DNA from: Mycobacterium sp. ACS4331
GTDB lineage: Bacteria; Actinomycetota; Actinomycetes; Mycobacteriales; Mycobacteriaceae
Length of the DNA: 64,000 bases
Assembly (NCBI RefSeq): GCF_001667265.1
Contig: NZ_LZHW01000042.1
Location: 1 to 64,000 of the forward strand
Direction of reading: 5' to 3'
This document shows positions 26,523 through 34,877 of the stretch, piece after piece; position 1 is the first letter of the stretch, and each line of letters starts with the position of its first letter. Under the pieces are notes generated by a model. That model saw only the letters and a list, made by a program, of their open reading frames with translations. It was not told the origin of the DNA and ran no database searches. The translations under genes were made by a program, and so were the position numbers.

Positions 26523-28337
26523 ATGTGCGGAGCGACCGGCGAGGTCAGACTCGACGGCAGGACACCTGATGTCGCGGCGGTCGCCGCGATGGCCGAGACG
26601 ATGCAGGCGCGGGGCCCGGACGGCGCTGGCGTGTGGTCTGCGGGCCGGGTGGCCCTCGGACACCGCAGGCTCAAGATCATCGACCTGACAGAGGCGGGCG
26701 GTCAACCCATGGTCGACTCGGACCTGGGGCTGGCGATCGCCTGGAACGGCTGCATCTACAACTACGAGCAGCTGCGCGACCAACTCATCTCCGTGGGCTA
26801 CCGGTTCTTCTCCCACAGCGACACCGAGGTGCTGCTCAAGGCGTATCACCACTGGGGTGACCGATTCGTCGACCGGCTGTACGGGATGTTCGCGTTCGCC
26901 ATCGTCGAACGCGACAGCGGTCGGGTGCTGCTGGGCCGAGACCGCCTGGGCATCAAACCGCTGTATGTGACCGAGGACGCGCATCGCGTCCGGTTCGCAT
27001 CGTCGTTGCCGGCGCTGCTGGCCGGCGGCGGAGTCGACACCCGCATCGATCCCGTCGCGCTGCACCACTACCTGAGCTTCCACTCCGTGGTGCCGCCACC
27101 GCTCACCATCCTGCGGGGCGTGAAGAAGGTGCCGCCGGCGACGCTGCTGGCGATCGAACCGGACGGCACCCGTCGCAGCATCACCTACTGGGCACCGGAC
27201 TTCAGCCGGTCGGCCGATCGGGCCGACTGGACCGAGAAGGACTGGGAGGACGCGGTCCTGGACACCCTGCGCCGTGCCGTCGAACGCCGTCTGGTCGCCG
27301 ACGTGCCGGTGGGCTGCCTGTTGTCCGGCGGGGTGGACTCCAGCCTCATCGTGGGTCTGCTCGCCGAGGCCGGACAGCATGGCCTGCAGACGTTTTCGAT
27401 CGGGTTCGAGGCGGTCAACGGTGTCGCCGGCGACGAGTTCAAGTACTCCGACATCATCGCCGAACGATTCGGCACCCACCACCACCAGATCAGGATCGAC
27501 ACCGCGCGGATGCTGCCCGCGCTCGACGGCGCGATCGCGGCGATGAGCGAGCCCATGGTCAGTCATGACTGTGTCGCCTTCTATCTGCTGTCCCAGGAGG
27601 TGGCCAAGCACGTCAAGGTGGTGCAGTCCGGACAGGGCGCCGACGAGGTGTTCGCGGGCTACCACTGGTATCCCCCGATGGCCGATCCCGCCGCGGCGTC
27701 ACTTCCACACGCGGTGTCGCGCTATCGCGGCGCGTTCTTCGACCGCGACCAGGACGCGATGAACGCACTGGTCGCCGGCGCGCCGGGAGACATCGTCGCC
27801 GCCGACGACCCCAGCGGCCGGTTCGTCACCGAACATTTCGCGCGCGAGGGCGCCGCCACCGGGGTGGACCGCGCACTGCGTCTCGACACCACGGTGATGC
27901 TGGTGGACGACCCGGTCAAGCGCGTCGACAACATGACCATGGCGTGGGGCCTGGAGGGCCGCGTGCCGTTCCTCGACCACGACCTCGTCGAACTGGCCGC
28001 CACCTGCCCACCCGAGCTCAAGATCGCCCACGACGGCAAGGGTGTGTTGAAACAGGCCGCCCGCCAGGTCATTCCGGCGGAGGTGATCGACCGGCCCAAG
28101 GGATACTTCCCGGTCCCGGCGCTGACCCACCTCGAGGGCCCCTACCTCGACATGGTGCGCGACGCGCTGTACGCACCTGCGGCCAAGGAGCGCGGACTGT
28201 TCGCCCCGGAGGCCGTCGACCGACTGCTCGCCGACCCCAACGGCCGGCTGACTCCGTTGCGCGGCAACGAACTCTGGCAGATCGCCCTGCTGGAGCTGTG
28301 GCTGCAGCGGCACGGCATCACCGGACCCGCGGCATGA
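26523..28337 (+). CDS. asnO: N-acetylglutaminylglutamine amidotransferase (asparagine synthetase-like)
   Basis: A 604-residue class II glutamine amidotransferase with an N-terminal Ntn glutaminase and a C-terminal synthetase. The nucleophile must be Cys2, so translation must begin at ATG 26523 (ATG-TGC-GGA); the frame is open upstream to 26505. The glutaminase shows RGPDGAG and LGHRRLKIIDL. The synthetase PP-loop is LLSGGVDSSLI near residue 270. Asparagine synthetase B is the fold parent, but overlap with ngg makes this the amidotransferase that forms the C-terminal amide of the osmolyte NAGGN. It shares the sigma-F-type promoter. Confidence 0.92.
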   Translation: MCGATGEVRLDGRTPDVAAVAAMAETMQARGPDGAGVWSAGRVALGHRRLKIIDLTEAGGQPMVDSDLGLAIAWNGCIYNYEQLRDQLISVGYRFFSHSDTEVLLKAYHHWGDRFVDRLYGMFAFAIVERDSGRVLLGRDRLGIKPLYVTEDAHRVRFASSLPALLAGGGVDTRIDPVALHHYLSFHSVVPPPLTILRGVKKVPPATLLAIEPDGTRRSITYWAPDFSRSADRADWTEKDWEDAVLDTLRRAVERRLVADVPVGCLLSGGVDSSLIVGLLAEAGQHGLQTFSIGFEAVNGVAGDEFKYSDIIAERFGTHHHQIRIDTARMLPALDGAIAAMSEPMVSHDCVAFYLLSQEVAKHVKVVQSGQGADEVFAGYHWYPPMADPAAASLPHAVSRYRGAFFDRDQDAMNALVAGAPGDIVAADDPSGRFVTEHFAREGAATGVDRALRLDTTVMLVDDPVKRVDNMTMAWGLEGRVPFLDHDLVELAATCPPELKIAHDGKGVLKQAARQVIPAEVIDRPKGYFPVPALTHLEGPYLDMVRDALYAPAAKERGLFAPEAVDRLLADPNGRLTPLRGNELWQIALLELWLQRHGITGPAA

Positions 28338-30109
28338 GCGCCCCGCCGGACACCGATCAGGCTCGGGAGCCCATCACACTCGGCCTGCACGACGCCACGC
28401 CCGCCCACCTCGTCGAGGAGATGGCCGACGACGTGGTACTCGAACTGGGCTGGGGCCGGCTGATATTCGGCCAGACGTTCGCCGACCCGGCCGTGCTGGC
28501 CTCGGTTCTCGCGCACGAGGAGCGCGGGCGACGCGACATCTGCATCTACGCCCGCGAGTCGCATGTGCTGATCGCGCGCGCCCCGCAGGAACTGTTCATC
28601 GATCCCAGCCACACGTACCGCCTTCGGTTCAACGAGCCGCACCCCAGCCCGCGCGCGCCAGCCGGGTTCACGGTCCGGACCCTGAGGAGTCCCTCCGACG
28701 CCGACGAGATGAACCGCGTCTACGTGCGATGCGGCATGGTTCCCGCGCCCACCGAGGTCATCTGGGACAACCACAACAACGCCGAGGCCGTCGAGTACCT
28801 CGTGGCGGTCCGGGACGAGGACGACGCCGTGATCGGCACGGTGACCGGTGTCGACCATCGCCGCCTGTTCTCCGACCCCGAGGACGGCTCGAGCCTGTGG
28901 ACATTGGCCGTCGACCCCTCGGCGGGACTGCCCGGGGTGGGTGCCGCACTCACCGAGAGCCTCGCCGCGATCTTCCGTGACCGCGGGCGTGCCTACCTGG
29001 ACCTGTCCGTCGCCCATGACAATTCGGCGGCGATCGCGCTCTACGAGAAGCTCGGCTTCACCCGCGTGCCGGTGCTCGCGGTCAAGCGCAAGAACGCCAT
29101 CAACGAACCGCTGTTCTCCCCCGCCCCGGAGACCGTGGACGACCTCAACCCGTATGCCCGCATCATCGCCGACGAGGCGCTGCGCCGCGGCATCCGTGTC
29201 GAGGTGCTCGACGCCGAGACCGGTGAGATGCGCCTGTCGCACGGCGGGCGCAGCGTCGTCACTCGAGAGTCGCTGTCCGAGTTCACCTCCGCGGTTGCGA
29301 TGAGCAGATGCGATGACAAACGCCTGACCCGCCGAATCGTCAGCGAGGCAGGGGTCGTGGTCCCACGCGGCCGCCTCGCGACCTTCGACGCCGGGGACCA
29401 CACGTTCCTCGACGAGGTCGGGGAGGTCGTGGTCAAACCCACCCGCGGCGAACAGGGCAAGGGCATCACAGTCGGCGTGACCGACCATGACTCGCTCGAG
29501 GCCGCGCTGGCACGCGCCCGCGAGCAGCATCCCGAGGTCCTCATCGAGCAGCGCGCCTCGGGCGATGACCTGCGGTTGGTGGTGATCGACGGCAAGGTGG
29601 TGGCCGCCGCGCTGCGAATGCCCGCCGAGATCACCGGAACCGGCACCCACACGATCGCCGAACTGATCGAGGCGCAGAGCCGCCGGCGCGCCGCGGCCAC
29701 GGGTGGCGAATCACGGATTCCGATGGACGACGTCACGGCGGAGACGGTCACCGAGGCCGGATGGTCGTTCGACGACGTGCTGCCGGAGGGCACCCACCTG
29801 CGTGTGCGTCGCACGGCCAACCTGCATCAGGGCGGCACCATCCACGATGTCACCGAGCAGGTCCACCCCGCCCTGTGCCGGGTGGCCGTGACGGCGGCCG
29901 AGGCGATCGGCATCCCGGTGACCGGCATCGACCTGCTGGTCCCCGATGTCGCGGGCGAGGAGTACGTGTTCATCGAGGCCAACGAGCGGCCCGGCTTGGC
30001 CAACCACGAACCACAGCCCACCGCGGTGGCGTTCGTCGACTTCCTGTTCCCCGGGCAGCCGGGCATTCCGCAGGCCTGGACCGCCGGGACGGCGCCGTCG
30101 GGCAGCTGA
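28334..30109 (+). CDS. ngg: N-acetylglutaminylglutamine synthetase (GNAT + ATP-grasp)
   Basis: A 591-residue bifunctional enzyme. After an N-terminal segment of about 110 residues comes a GNAT domain (LWTLAVDPSAGLPGVGAALTE near residue 190; YEKLGFTRVPV near 240), then a cyanophycin-synthetase-like ATP-grasp domain (VVVKPTRGEQGKGITVGV, IEQRASGDDLRLVVIDGKVV, VFIEANERPGLANHE; each longer than needed, key residues Lys, Glu, Asn). It should acetylate glutamine and ligate a second glutamine, giving N-acetylglutaminylglutamine, the dipeptide osmoprotectant known from rhizobia and pseudomonads. ATG overlaps the asnO stop, so the two are coupled. Confidence 0.93.
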   Translation: MSAPPDTDQAREPITLGLHDATPAHLVEEMADDVVLELGWGRLIFGQTFADPAVLASVLAHEERGRRDICIYARESHVLIARAPQELFIDPSHTYRLRFNEPHPSPRAPAGFTVRTLRSPSDADEMNRVYVRCGMVPAPTEVIWDNHNNAEAVEYLVAVRDEDDAVIGTVTGVDHRRLFSDPEDGSSLWTLAVDPSAGLPGVGAALTESLAAIFRDRGRAYLDLSVAHDNSAAIALYEKLGFTRVPVLAVKRKNAINEPLFSPAPETVDDLNPYARIIADEALRRGIRVEVLDAETGEMRLSHGGRSVVTRESLSEFTSAVAMSRCDDKRLTRRIVSEAGVVVPRGRLATFDAGDHTFLDEVGEVVVKPTRGEQGKGITVGVTDHDSLEAALARAREQHPEVLIEQRASGDDLRLVVIDGKVVAAALRMPAEITGTGTHTIAELIEAQSRRRAAATGGESRIPMDDVTAETVTEAGWSFDDVLPEGTHLRVRRTANLHQGGTIHDVTEQVHPALCRVAVTAAEAIGIPVTGIDLLVPDVAGEEYVFIEANERPGLANHEPQPTAVAFVDFLFPGQPGIPQAWTAGTAPSGS

Positions 30110-30110
30110 G

Positions 30111-30674
30111 CTACCAGGTGCTGGTGCGCAGCACGATCTCCCCGGCCAGTTGCGCCGTGGACTCGGCGGCGTTGCGCCGGCCCAGCATGTCGACCACTCG
30201 GAAGTCGCCGAAGACATACCGCTGACTGGACTGCACCGCCTCACGCGCCGCAGGGGTGCTCACCAGCGCCGTGGTGTTCATCTCGACCGGTGGGCAGGTC
30301 TCGTCGAGCACATGGCCGTTGACGTCGGGAGCGCTCGGGTGCCCGCGGTCGACCACCACCAGCGCGGTGAACCGATCGAGGCGGCGGGCGGCCAGTGGCC
30401 ATGCGAGGTCGGCGCCCGACCGGTCACCGACGAGCACGGCCCACGGCACATCGAGCCAGTCGAGGATGCTGATCACCGACTCCGGCTTGAGCCTGGGGTC
30501 TGGACCGATCACCACCGTCCGCAGGGACGCGGTGTGCAGTCGTTGGCACACCCCCTCGTAGGCCGCGGTGGCCTGCCTGGCCGCGCCCAGGAGCACGACC
30601 GCGGAGGCGGTCTCGGGGCCCGACACGTCGACCGGGATGGGAAACCCGTCAACGGTCATCGTGGTCGGGGGCAC
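30111..30674 (-). CDS. Small alpha/beta-hydrolase-fold protein, function unknown
   Basis: A 187-residue protein with an alpha/beta-hydrolase-like core: VVLLGAARQ after an initial strand, then WAVLVGDRSGADLAWPLA, where an Asp-Arg-Ser-Gly elbow sits in the position of the usual GxSxG nucleophile, and TALVVVDRGHPS. No clear catalytic Asp/His follows and the lid is missing, so activity is doubtful. Start is uncertain: GTG 30674 is the longest, ATG 30659 is five codons in; neither has a Shine-Dalgarno. Its stop almost touches the ngg stop (convergent). Confidence 0.62.
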   Translation of the reverse strand: MPPTTMTVDGFPIPVDVSGPETASAVVLLGAARQATAAYEGVCQRLHTASLRTVVIGPDPRLKPESVISILDWLDVPWAVLVGDRSGADLAWPLAARRLDRFTALVVVDRGHPSAPDVNGHVLDETCPPVEMNTTALVSTPAAREAVQSSQRYVFGDFRVVDMLGRRNAAESTAQLAGEIVLRTSTW

Positions 30675-30702
30675 TCGGTCACGCTACAGCTCTCGACCGG
30701 CG

Positions 30703-30723
30703 CCCGCAGTGGTTTTCTGCGGG
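30703..30723 (-). terminator. Hairpin between lipoprotein and hydrolase-fold genes
   Basis: CCCGCAG (30703-30709) and CTGCGGG (30717-30723) form a perfect 7-base stem with a 7-base loop, shortly after the lipoprotein stop on the minus strand. There is no long U-tract, as is usual for mycobacterial terminators, so the call is moderate. Confidence 0.4.
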
Positions 30724-30748
30724 TTGGCCGAGCACCGGCGGGCTGCCC

Positions 30749-31399
30749 TCAGAGCACGCGGATACGGTCCACCTGCATGTCGACGACATCGAAAAACGTC
30801 TGTGGCAGTTCCGCTTTCACTGGGATCTTCGGATTGGGCGTGGGTGACGCCAGCCCGAACACGGCCATCGAGTCGACGTTGGCGAACACCATGTAGATGC
30901 TGTTCTGCTGGCCGCCCAGGGACATCGTCTGCTGATACATCAGCCGACCGTCAGACGACGGCAGCCGGGTGGTGGTCATGGGGATGCCCGGCGAGGACCG
31001 GTCGAAGAAGGCCTGAAACGTCGCGCACCGTGCTGCGGTGTCCTCCAACCGCGGCAGGTCCAGGTGCCACGACAACACCGTCATCACGATCCGTGCCCCG
31101 TCGTAGATCACGCTGTACTTGGCGGCGCTGCCGGGTCCGCGCTCCGCCGACGCCGCGATCACCTTGGTCAGGCCGTCCGTGCAGCCGGGGGGTTCGGAGA
31201 GCATCGGCGGCGGCCCGCCCGCACCGTCCGGTTCACCCGCCTGCTCGACCACACGGTCATAGAGCACGCCGGGCGGGAAGTCCGCGTCGGTCAGCACGGC
31301 CCGGTCCAGCTTCGCTCCGGGCCAGGTCGCTGTGCCGTCCACGACCGCCCCGCAGGACGTCAGGACGACAGCCAGCACCACCGCGGCCCACGCCCTCAT
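30749..31399 (-). CDS. Putative lipoprotein of unknown function
   Basis: A 216-residue protein with a short signal peptide (MRAWAAVVLAVVLTSCG) ending in the lipobox LTSC, so the Cys at about residue 16 should be lipidated and the protein anchored outside the plasma membrane. The mature domain contains two further cysteines (PPGCTDG and AARCATF) that could form a disulfide, and beta-strand-rich segments, resembling the sensor-like DUF5642/PknH-extracellular type of mycobacterial lipoproteins; that resemblance is tentative. It begins ten bases before the cobQ stop on the opposite side, in the same direction, so it may be the last gene of a map-cobQ transcript. Confidence 0.72.
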   Translation of the reverse strand: MRAWAAVVLAVVLTSCGAVVDGTATWPGAKLDRAVLTDADFPPGVLYDRVVEQAGEPDGAGGPPPMLSEPPGCTDGLTKVIAASAERGPGSAAKYSVIYDGARIVMTVLSWHLDLPRLEDTAARCATFQAFFDRSSPGIPMTTTRLPSSDGRLMYQQTMSLGGQQNSIYMVFANVDSMAVFGLASPTPNPKIPVKAELPQTFFDVVDMQVDRIRVL

Positions 31400-31409
31400 G
31401 CGGCCAAGG

Positions 31410-32900
31410 CTACCGGCGGATGCGGGTGCTCACGATCGGACGGCGCGGCACACCGGTGCCCAGCAGTCCCAGCACCGCCTCGACGTCACAGTGGTCGGCG
31501 AGCAGGTCGGCCATGACGTCGAGCTGCGCGTCGCGCCGGCCGGGAACGTCCGTGTCGGAGGCGACGACGAAACCGTGCCGCCCTGCGGCGGCCGCCGCCT
31601 CCCGCAGCCACGCCCGCCGGACGTCGTTGTTGTCGAGCAGTCCATGCCAGTGCGTGCCGGCCACCGCGCCGCGGCGGTGCCCCACCCCCAACCAGTCAGC
31701 CTCGGCGCTGCGCACCACCTGGCCGTGGTGGATCTCGTAGCCGGCCAGCGGATATTCATGCAGCAGAAGCGTTTTGACGTCGGCGAACTCGATGTCGAGG
31801 TCCAGCAGGCCCAGTCCCGGAACACGGCCGGCACCTGATTCGACGCCGTCGTCGATGGTGCGGGACAGCATCTGGTAGCCCCCGCAGATCCCCAGCACGG
31901 CACGGCCCGCCGCGGCGTGCTCGGCGATCACGGCGTCGATGGCGCGCTCCCGCAGCCAGGCCAGGTCCGCCACGGTGGCCCTGCTGCCCGGCACGATCAC
32001 GGCGTCGGCGTCCGCGGCGTCGGCCGCATCGGACACCCAGCGCACCGACACCCCCGGCTCACACGCGAGTGCCTCGACATCGGTGCTGTTGGAGATCCTC
32101 GGCAGTCGCACGGCCGCCACCTGCAGCCGGTCCTGTCCCACTGGTGGCCGTGGAATGCCCACGAGACGGTGCGGCACCACCGACAGCGAGTCCTCGGCGT
32201 CGAGCCACAGGTCGTCGGCGTACGGGATGACGCCGTAGGTCGGCCTGCCCGAAAGCTCCTCGAGTTGACGCAGGCCCGGTTCCAGCAGGGCGGGGTCGCC
32301 ACGGAACTTGTTGACCAGGAAGCCCGCGATGAGCGCCTGATCGGCGGGTTCCAGCACGGCGACGGTGCCGAACAGGTGCGCCAGCAGTCCGCCCCGGTCG
32401 ATGTCACCGACCACCACGACGGGCAGGTCGGCGGCACGCGCGAGACCCATGTTGGCCAGATCGGTCCGGCGCAGGTTGATCTCGGCGGGCGAGCCCGCGC
32501 CCTCGCAGATCACCGCGTCGAATTCGGTTCGCAGGGAGTTCAATTCGTCGACGACGACCGCGGCCAGACGTTCCCGGTGGGTGAAGTAGTCCGCGGCCCG
32601 CACCGTGCCGGCGACCGAGCCGCGCACCACAAGCTGTGAGCTGCGGTCGCTTCCGGGTTTGAGCAGCACGGGATTGAACCGGACGCTGGGGGCCAGTCCC
32701 GCCGCACGGGCCTGCATGGCCTGGGCCCGGCCGATCTCACCGCCCTCGACGGTGACGGCGGAGTTGTTGGACATGTTCTGCGCCTTGAACGGCGCCACCC
32801 GCACACCCCGGCGGGCCAGCAGCCGGCACAGGCCGGCGACCACCATGGACTTCCCGGCATCCGACGTGGTGCCCGCGATGAGCAGGGCCCCGCCGGTCAC
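31410..32900 (-). CDS. cobQ: Cobyric acid synthase
   Basis: A 496-residue amidotransferase that adds four amide groups (b, d, e, g) to adenosylcobyrinic acid a,c-diamide. The N-terminal ATPase shows [11 protein letters not shown] (P-loop, about residues 7-17), [11 protein letters not shown] and VVGDIDRGG. The C-terminal glutaminase has the Cys in [12 protein letters not shown] and a late His in [13 protein letters not shown] 32900 overlaps the map stop (GTGA), fixing the start although the frame is open further. It is separated from cobA/B/O by about 20 kb but completes the corrin amidation steps in this window. Confidence 0.95.
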   Translation of the reverse strand: MTGGALLIAGTTSDAGKSMVVAGLCRLLARRGVRVAPFKAQNMSNNSAVTVEGGEIGRAQAMQARAAGLAPSVRFNPVLLKPGSDRSSQLVVRGSVAGTVRAADYFTHRERLAAVVVDELNSLRTEFDAVICEGAGSPAEINLRRTDLANMGLARAADLPVVVVGDIDRGGLLAHLFGTVAVLEPADQALIAGFLVNKFRGDPALLEPGLRQLEELSGRPTYGVIPYADDLWLDAEDSLSVVPHRLVGIPRPPVGQDRLQVAAVRLPRISNSTDVEALACEPGVSVRWVSDAADAADADAVIVPGSRATVADLAWLRERAIDAVIAEHAAAGRAVLGICGGYQMLSRTIDDGVESGAGRVPGLGLLDLDIEFADVKTLLLHEYPLAGYEIHHGQVVRSAEADWLGVGHRRGAVAGTHWHGLLDNNDVRRAWLREAAAAAGRHGFVVASDTDVPGRRDAQLDVMADLLADHCDVEAVLGLLGTGVPRRPIVSTRIRR

Positions 32901-33754
32901 AACTGGGTGAGGATCTCGGCACCGTCCTCGGTGACCACCAGGGTGTGCTCGAACTGCGCCGTCCACTTCCTGTCGGTGGTGGCCACGGTCCAACCGTCGT
33001 CCCAGATCTCGTAGTCCAGCGATCCGAGGTTGATCATCGGCTCGATCGTGAAGGTCATCCCGGGCTCGATGACGGTCTCCACCGCGGGCTGGTCGTAGTG
33101 CAGCACCACCAGGCCGTTGTGGAACGTGGTGCCGATGCCGTGCCCGGTGAAATCGCGAACCACGTTGTAGCCGAACCGATTCGCGTACGCCTCGATGACC
33201 CGGCCGACGACCGACAGCTGCCGGCCCGGTTTGACGGCCTTGATCGCGCGCATCGTCGCCTCATGCGTTCGCTCGACGAGCAGACGGTGCTCCTCGGAGA
33301 CGTCCCCGGCCAGGAACGTGGCGTTGGTGTCACCGTGTACGCCGTCCTTGTAGGCCGTCACGTCGATGTTGACGATGTCACCGTCCTCGATCACCGTCGA
33401 GTCCGGGATGCCGTGGCAGATGATCTCGTTCAGCGAGGTGCAGCAGGACTTGGGGAAACCCTTGTAGCCCAGCGTCGACGGGTAGGCACCGTGGTCGAGC
33501 ATGTACTCGTGCGCGACCCGGTCGAGATGATCGGTGGTCACGCCGGGAGCGACGGCCCTTCCCGCCTCGGCGAGCGCACCCGCGGCGATGCGTCCCGCGA
33601 TCCGCATCTTCTCGATGACCTCAGGGGTCTGAACCCAGGGTTCGCTGCCCTCCTGCACGGTGGGCTGCCACGCGTACTCGGGGCGAGGGATCGACTTGGG
33701 CACCGGCAGCGTGGGTGACACGTCGCCGGCGCGGAGCGCGGCACGAACAGGCAT
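32897..33754 (-). CDS. map: Methionine aminopeptidase, type Ic (MapB-like)
   Basis: A 285-residue metallopeptidase removing initiator methionine; same length as M. tuberculosis MapB (Rv2861c). The N-terminal extension of about 40 residues contains the SH3-binding-like PxxP stretch ([10 protein letters not shown]) characteristic of type Ic enzymes. Metal ligands are visible: Asp in VNIDVTAY and VHGDTNATF, His in GHGIGTTFH, Glu in TIEPMI and Glu in TAQFEHT. The start ATG 33754 follows the homologue; the frame is open to 33826. It overlaps cobQ by four bases. Confidence 0.96.
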   Translation of the reverse strand: MPVRAALRAGDVSPTLPVPKSIPRPEYAWQPTVQEGSEPWVQTPEVIEKMRIAGRIAAGALAEAGRAVAPGVTTDHLDRVAHEYMLDHGAYPSTLGYKGFPKSCCTSLNEIICHGIPDSTVIEDGDIVNIDVTAYKDGVHGDTNATFLAGDVSEEHRLLVERTHEATMRAIKAVKPGRQLSVVGRVIEAYANRFGYNVVRDFTGHGIGTTFHNGLVVLHYDQPAVETVIEPGMTFTIEPMINLGSLDYEIWDDGWTVATTDRKWTAQFEHTLVVTEDGAEILTQL

Positions 33755-33851
33755 GCCTGTAAGGGTAGCCAACTTCTGCGGGCGGTCTCGCCGAGAGAAC
33801 CACACTCTCCTGACCCGAGAACGCACGTACCACCGCTGTTACCCTGATCCG

Positions 33852-34235
33852 GTGACCGACACCGTGCATCTGCTCACCCTGCTCGACTACCGCATGGTCT
33901 CCGAGACCGACGAGCGCGTGGTGATGGAGATGGACAACCGACCCGACCTGGCGAACGTCCGCGGGGCGCTGCAGGGCGGCCTGGTGGCCACCCTCATCGA
34001 CATCGCCGGCGGCATCCTGGCCGGCCGCAACGTCGGCGCCGATCAGGACGTCACGACCGCCGACCTGACCATCCATTACGTCGCACCCGTGGTCGAGGGC
34101 CCGGCGCGCGCCGAGGCGACCATCGTGCGGGCGGGGCGAAGACTGATCGTGACCGCGGTCGACCTGTTCGACGTGGCGCGAGACCGTCTGGCCGCCCGCG
34201 CCACCCTCAGCTTCGCGGTGCTCGACAAGCGCTGA
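33852..34235 (+). CDS. PaaI-type hotdog-fold thioesterase
   Basis: A 127-residue hotdog-fold protein starting at GTG 33852. The motif GALQGGLVATLIDIAGG (about residues 37-53) is the central helix with the catalytic Asp/Gly pattern of PaaI acyl-CoA thioesterases, followed by VTTADLTIHYVAPV and the GRRLIVTAVDLFD strand. It probably hydrolyses a short or aromatic acyl-CoA; the substrate is unknown. Divergent from map across 97 bases; convergent with the DUF1707 gene, with three bases between stops. Confidence 0.83.
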   Translation: MTDTVHLLTLLDYRMVSETDERVVMEMDNRPDLANVRGALQGGLVATLIDIAGGILAGRNVGADQDVTTADLTIHYVAPVVEGPARAEATIVRAGRRLIVTAVDLFDVARDRLAARATLSFAVLDKR

Positions 34236-34238
34236 GGA

Positions 34239-34823
34239 TCAGCCGCGGCGCAGGCCGCGCCACGACCTGCGGGGCCCGCGGATGTCGACCGACCCGCACA
34301 CCACCCTGCCGGACAGCACCACGTGGGGTCGACCCTCGCCGGGGGCGTCGGCGCGGTGGTCATGCGCACTGCCCACCACCACCTCGACGTCATCGATCGA
34401 CGCGCTGGCCCCGTCGGGCAGGCGAAGGTCCAGCGAACCGAACTTCAGGTCGAGCTCGATGACGACGATCGGGCCCGCGAAGCGCGCCCGGGTCAGGTCG
34501 AGGTCGACCGATCCCATCCGCCGGACCAGCGCGAGCCGCGTCGGCACGGTCCACGCACCCTGCCGTTTCAATGAACCCATCACCCCACGCAGCTCGACGC
34601 GATCGGTCGCCGAGGAGACGATGGCGCCCGGACCGGGGAGGTCGTCGACCAGGACGTCGAGTTCGGCACGCATCCGCGCCACCGACACCTGAGCGGACCG
34701 CTCTTCGAACTCCTCGATGTCGATCAGGCCCAGCGCCACGGCGTTGTGCAGCCGGCGCAGCGTGCCGTTGCGGTCGGCATCCGAGATCCGCAACGCGATG
34801 GACGATTCGTCGATTCCGGTCAT
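34239..34823 (-). CDS. DUF1707 (SHOCT-like) domain protein
   Basis: A 194-residue protein. The N-terminal 50 residues carry the DUF1707 pattern (LRISDADRNGTLRRLHNAVALGLIDIEEFEER, shown here only in part: ISDADRN...GLIDIEEFEER), common in actinobacterial envelope proteins. The rest is beta-rich, with repeated DLxLxxxRFxGPIVVIELDLKFGSLDLRLPDG-type strands like the DUF2154/LiaF cell-wall-stress fold (key segments GSVDLDL and FGSLDLRL). It has no signal peptide or membrane helix. Start ATG 34823 is preferred over 34859. Function unknown; a role in envelope-stress sensing is speculation from the fold. Confidence 0.75.
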   Translation of the reverse strand: MTGIDESSIALRISDADRNGTLRRLHNAVALGLIDIEEFEERSAQVSVARMRAELDVLVDDLPGPGAIVSSATDRVELRGVMGSLKRQGAWTVPTRLALVRRMGSVDLDLTRARFAGPIVVIELDLKFGSLDLRLPDGASASIDDVEVVVGSAHDHRADAPGEGRPHVVLSGRVVCGSVDIRGPRRSWRGLRRG

Positions 34824-34877
34824 GGCGGTTTCCAATTTACTCGCCGATCGCGCTCGCACCCTGTGATGCGGACGACG

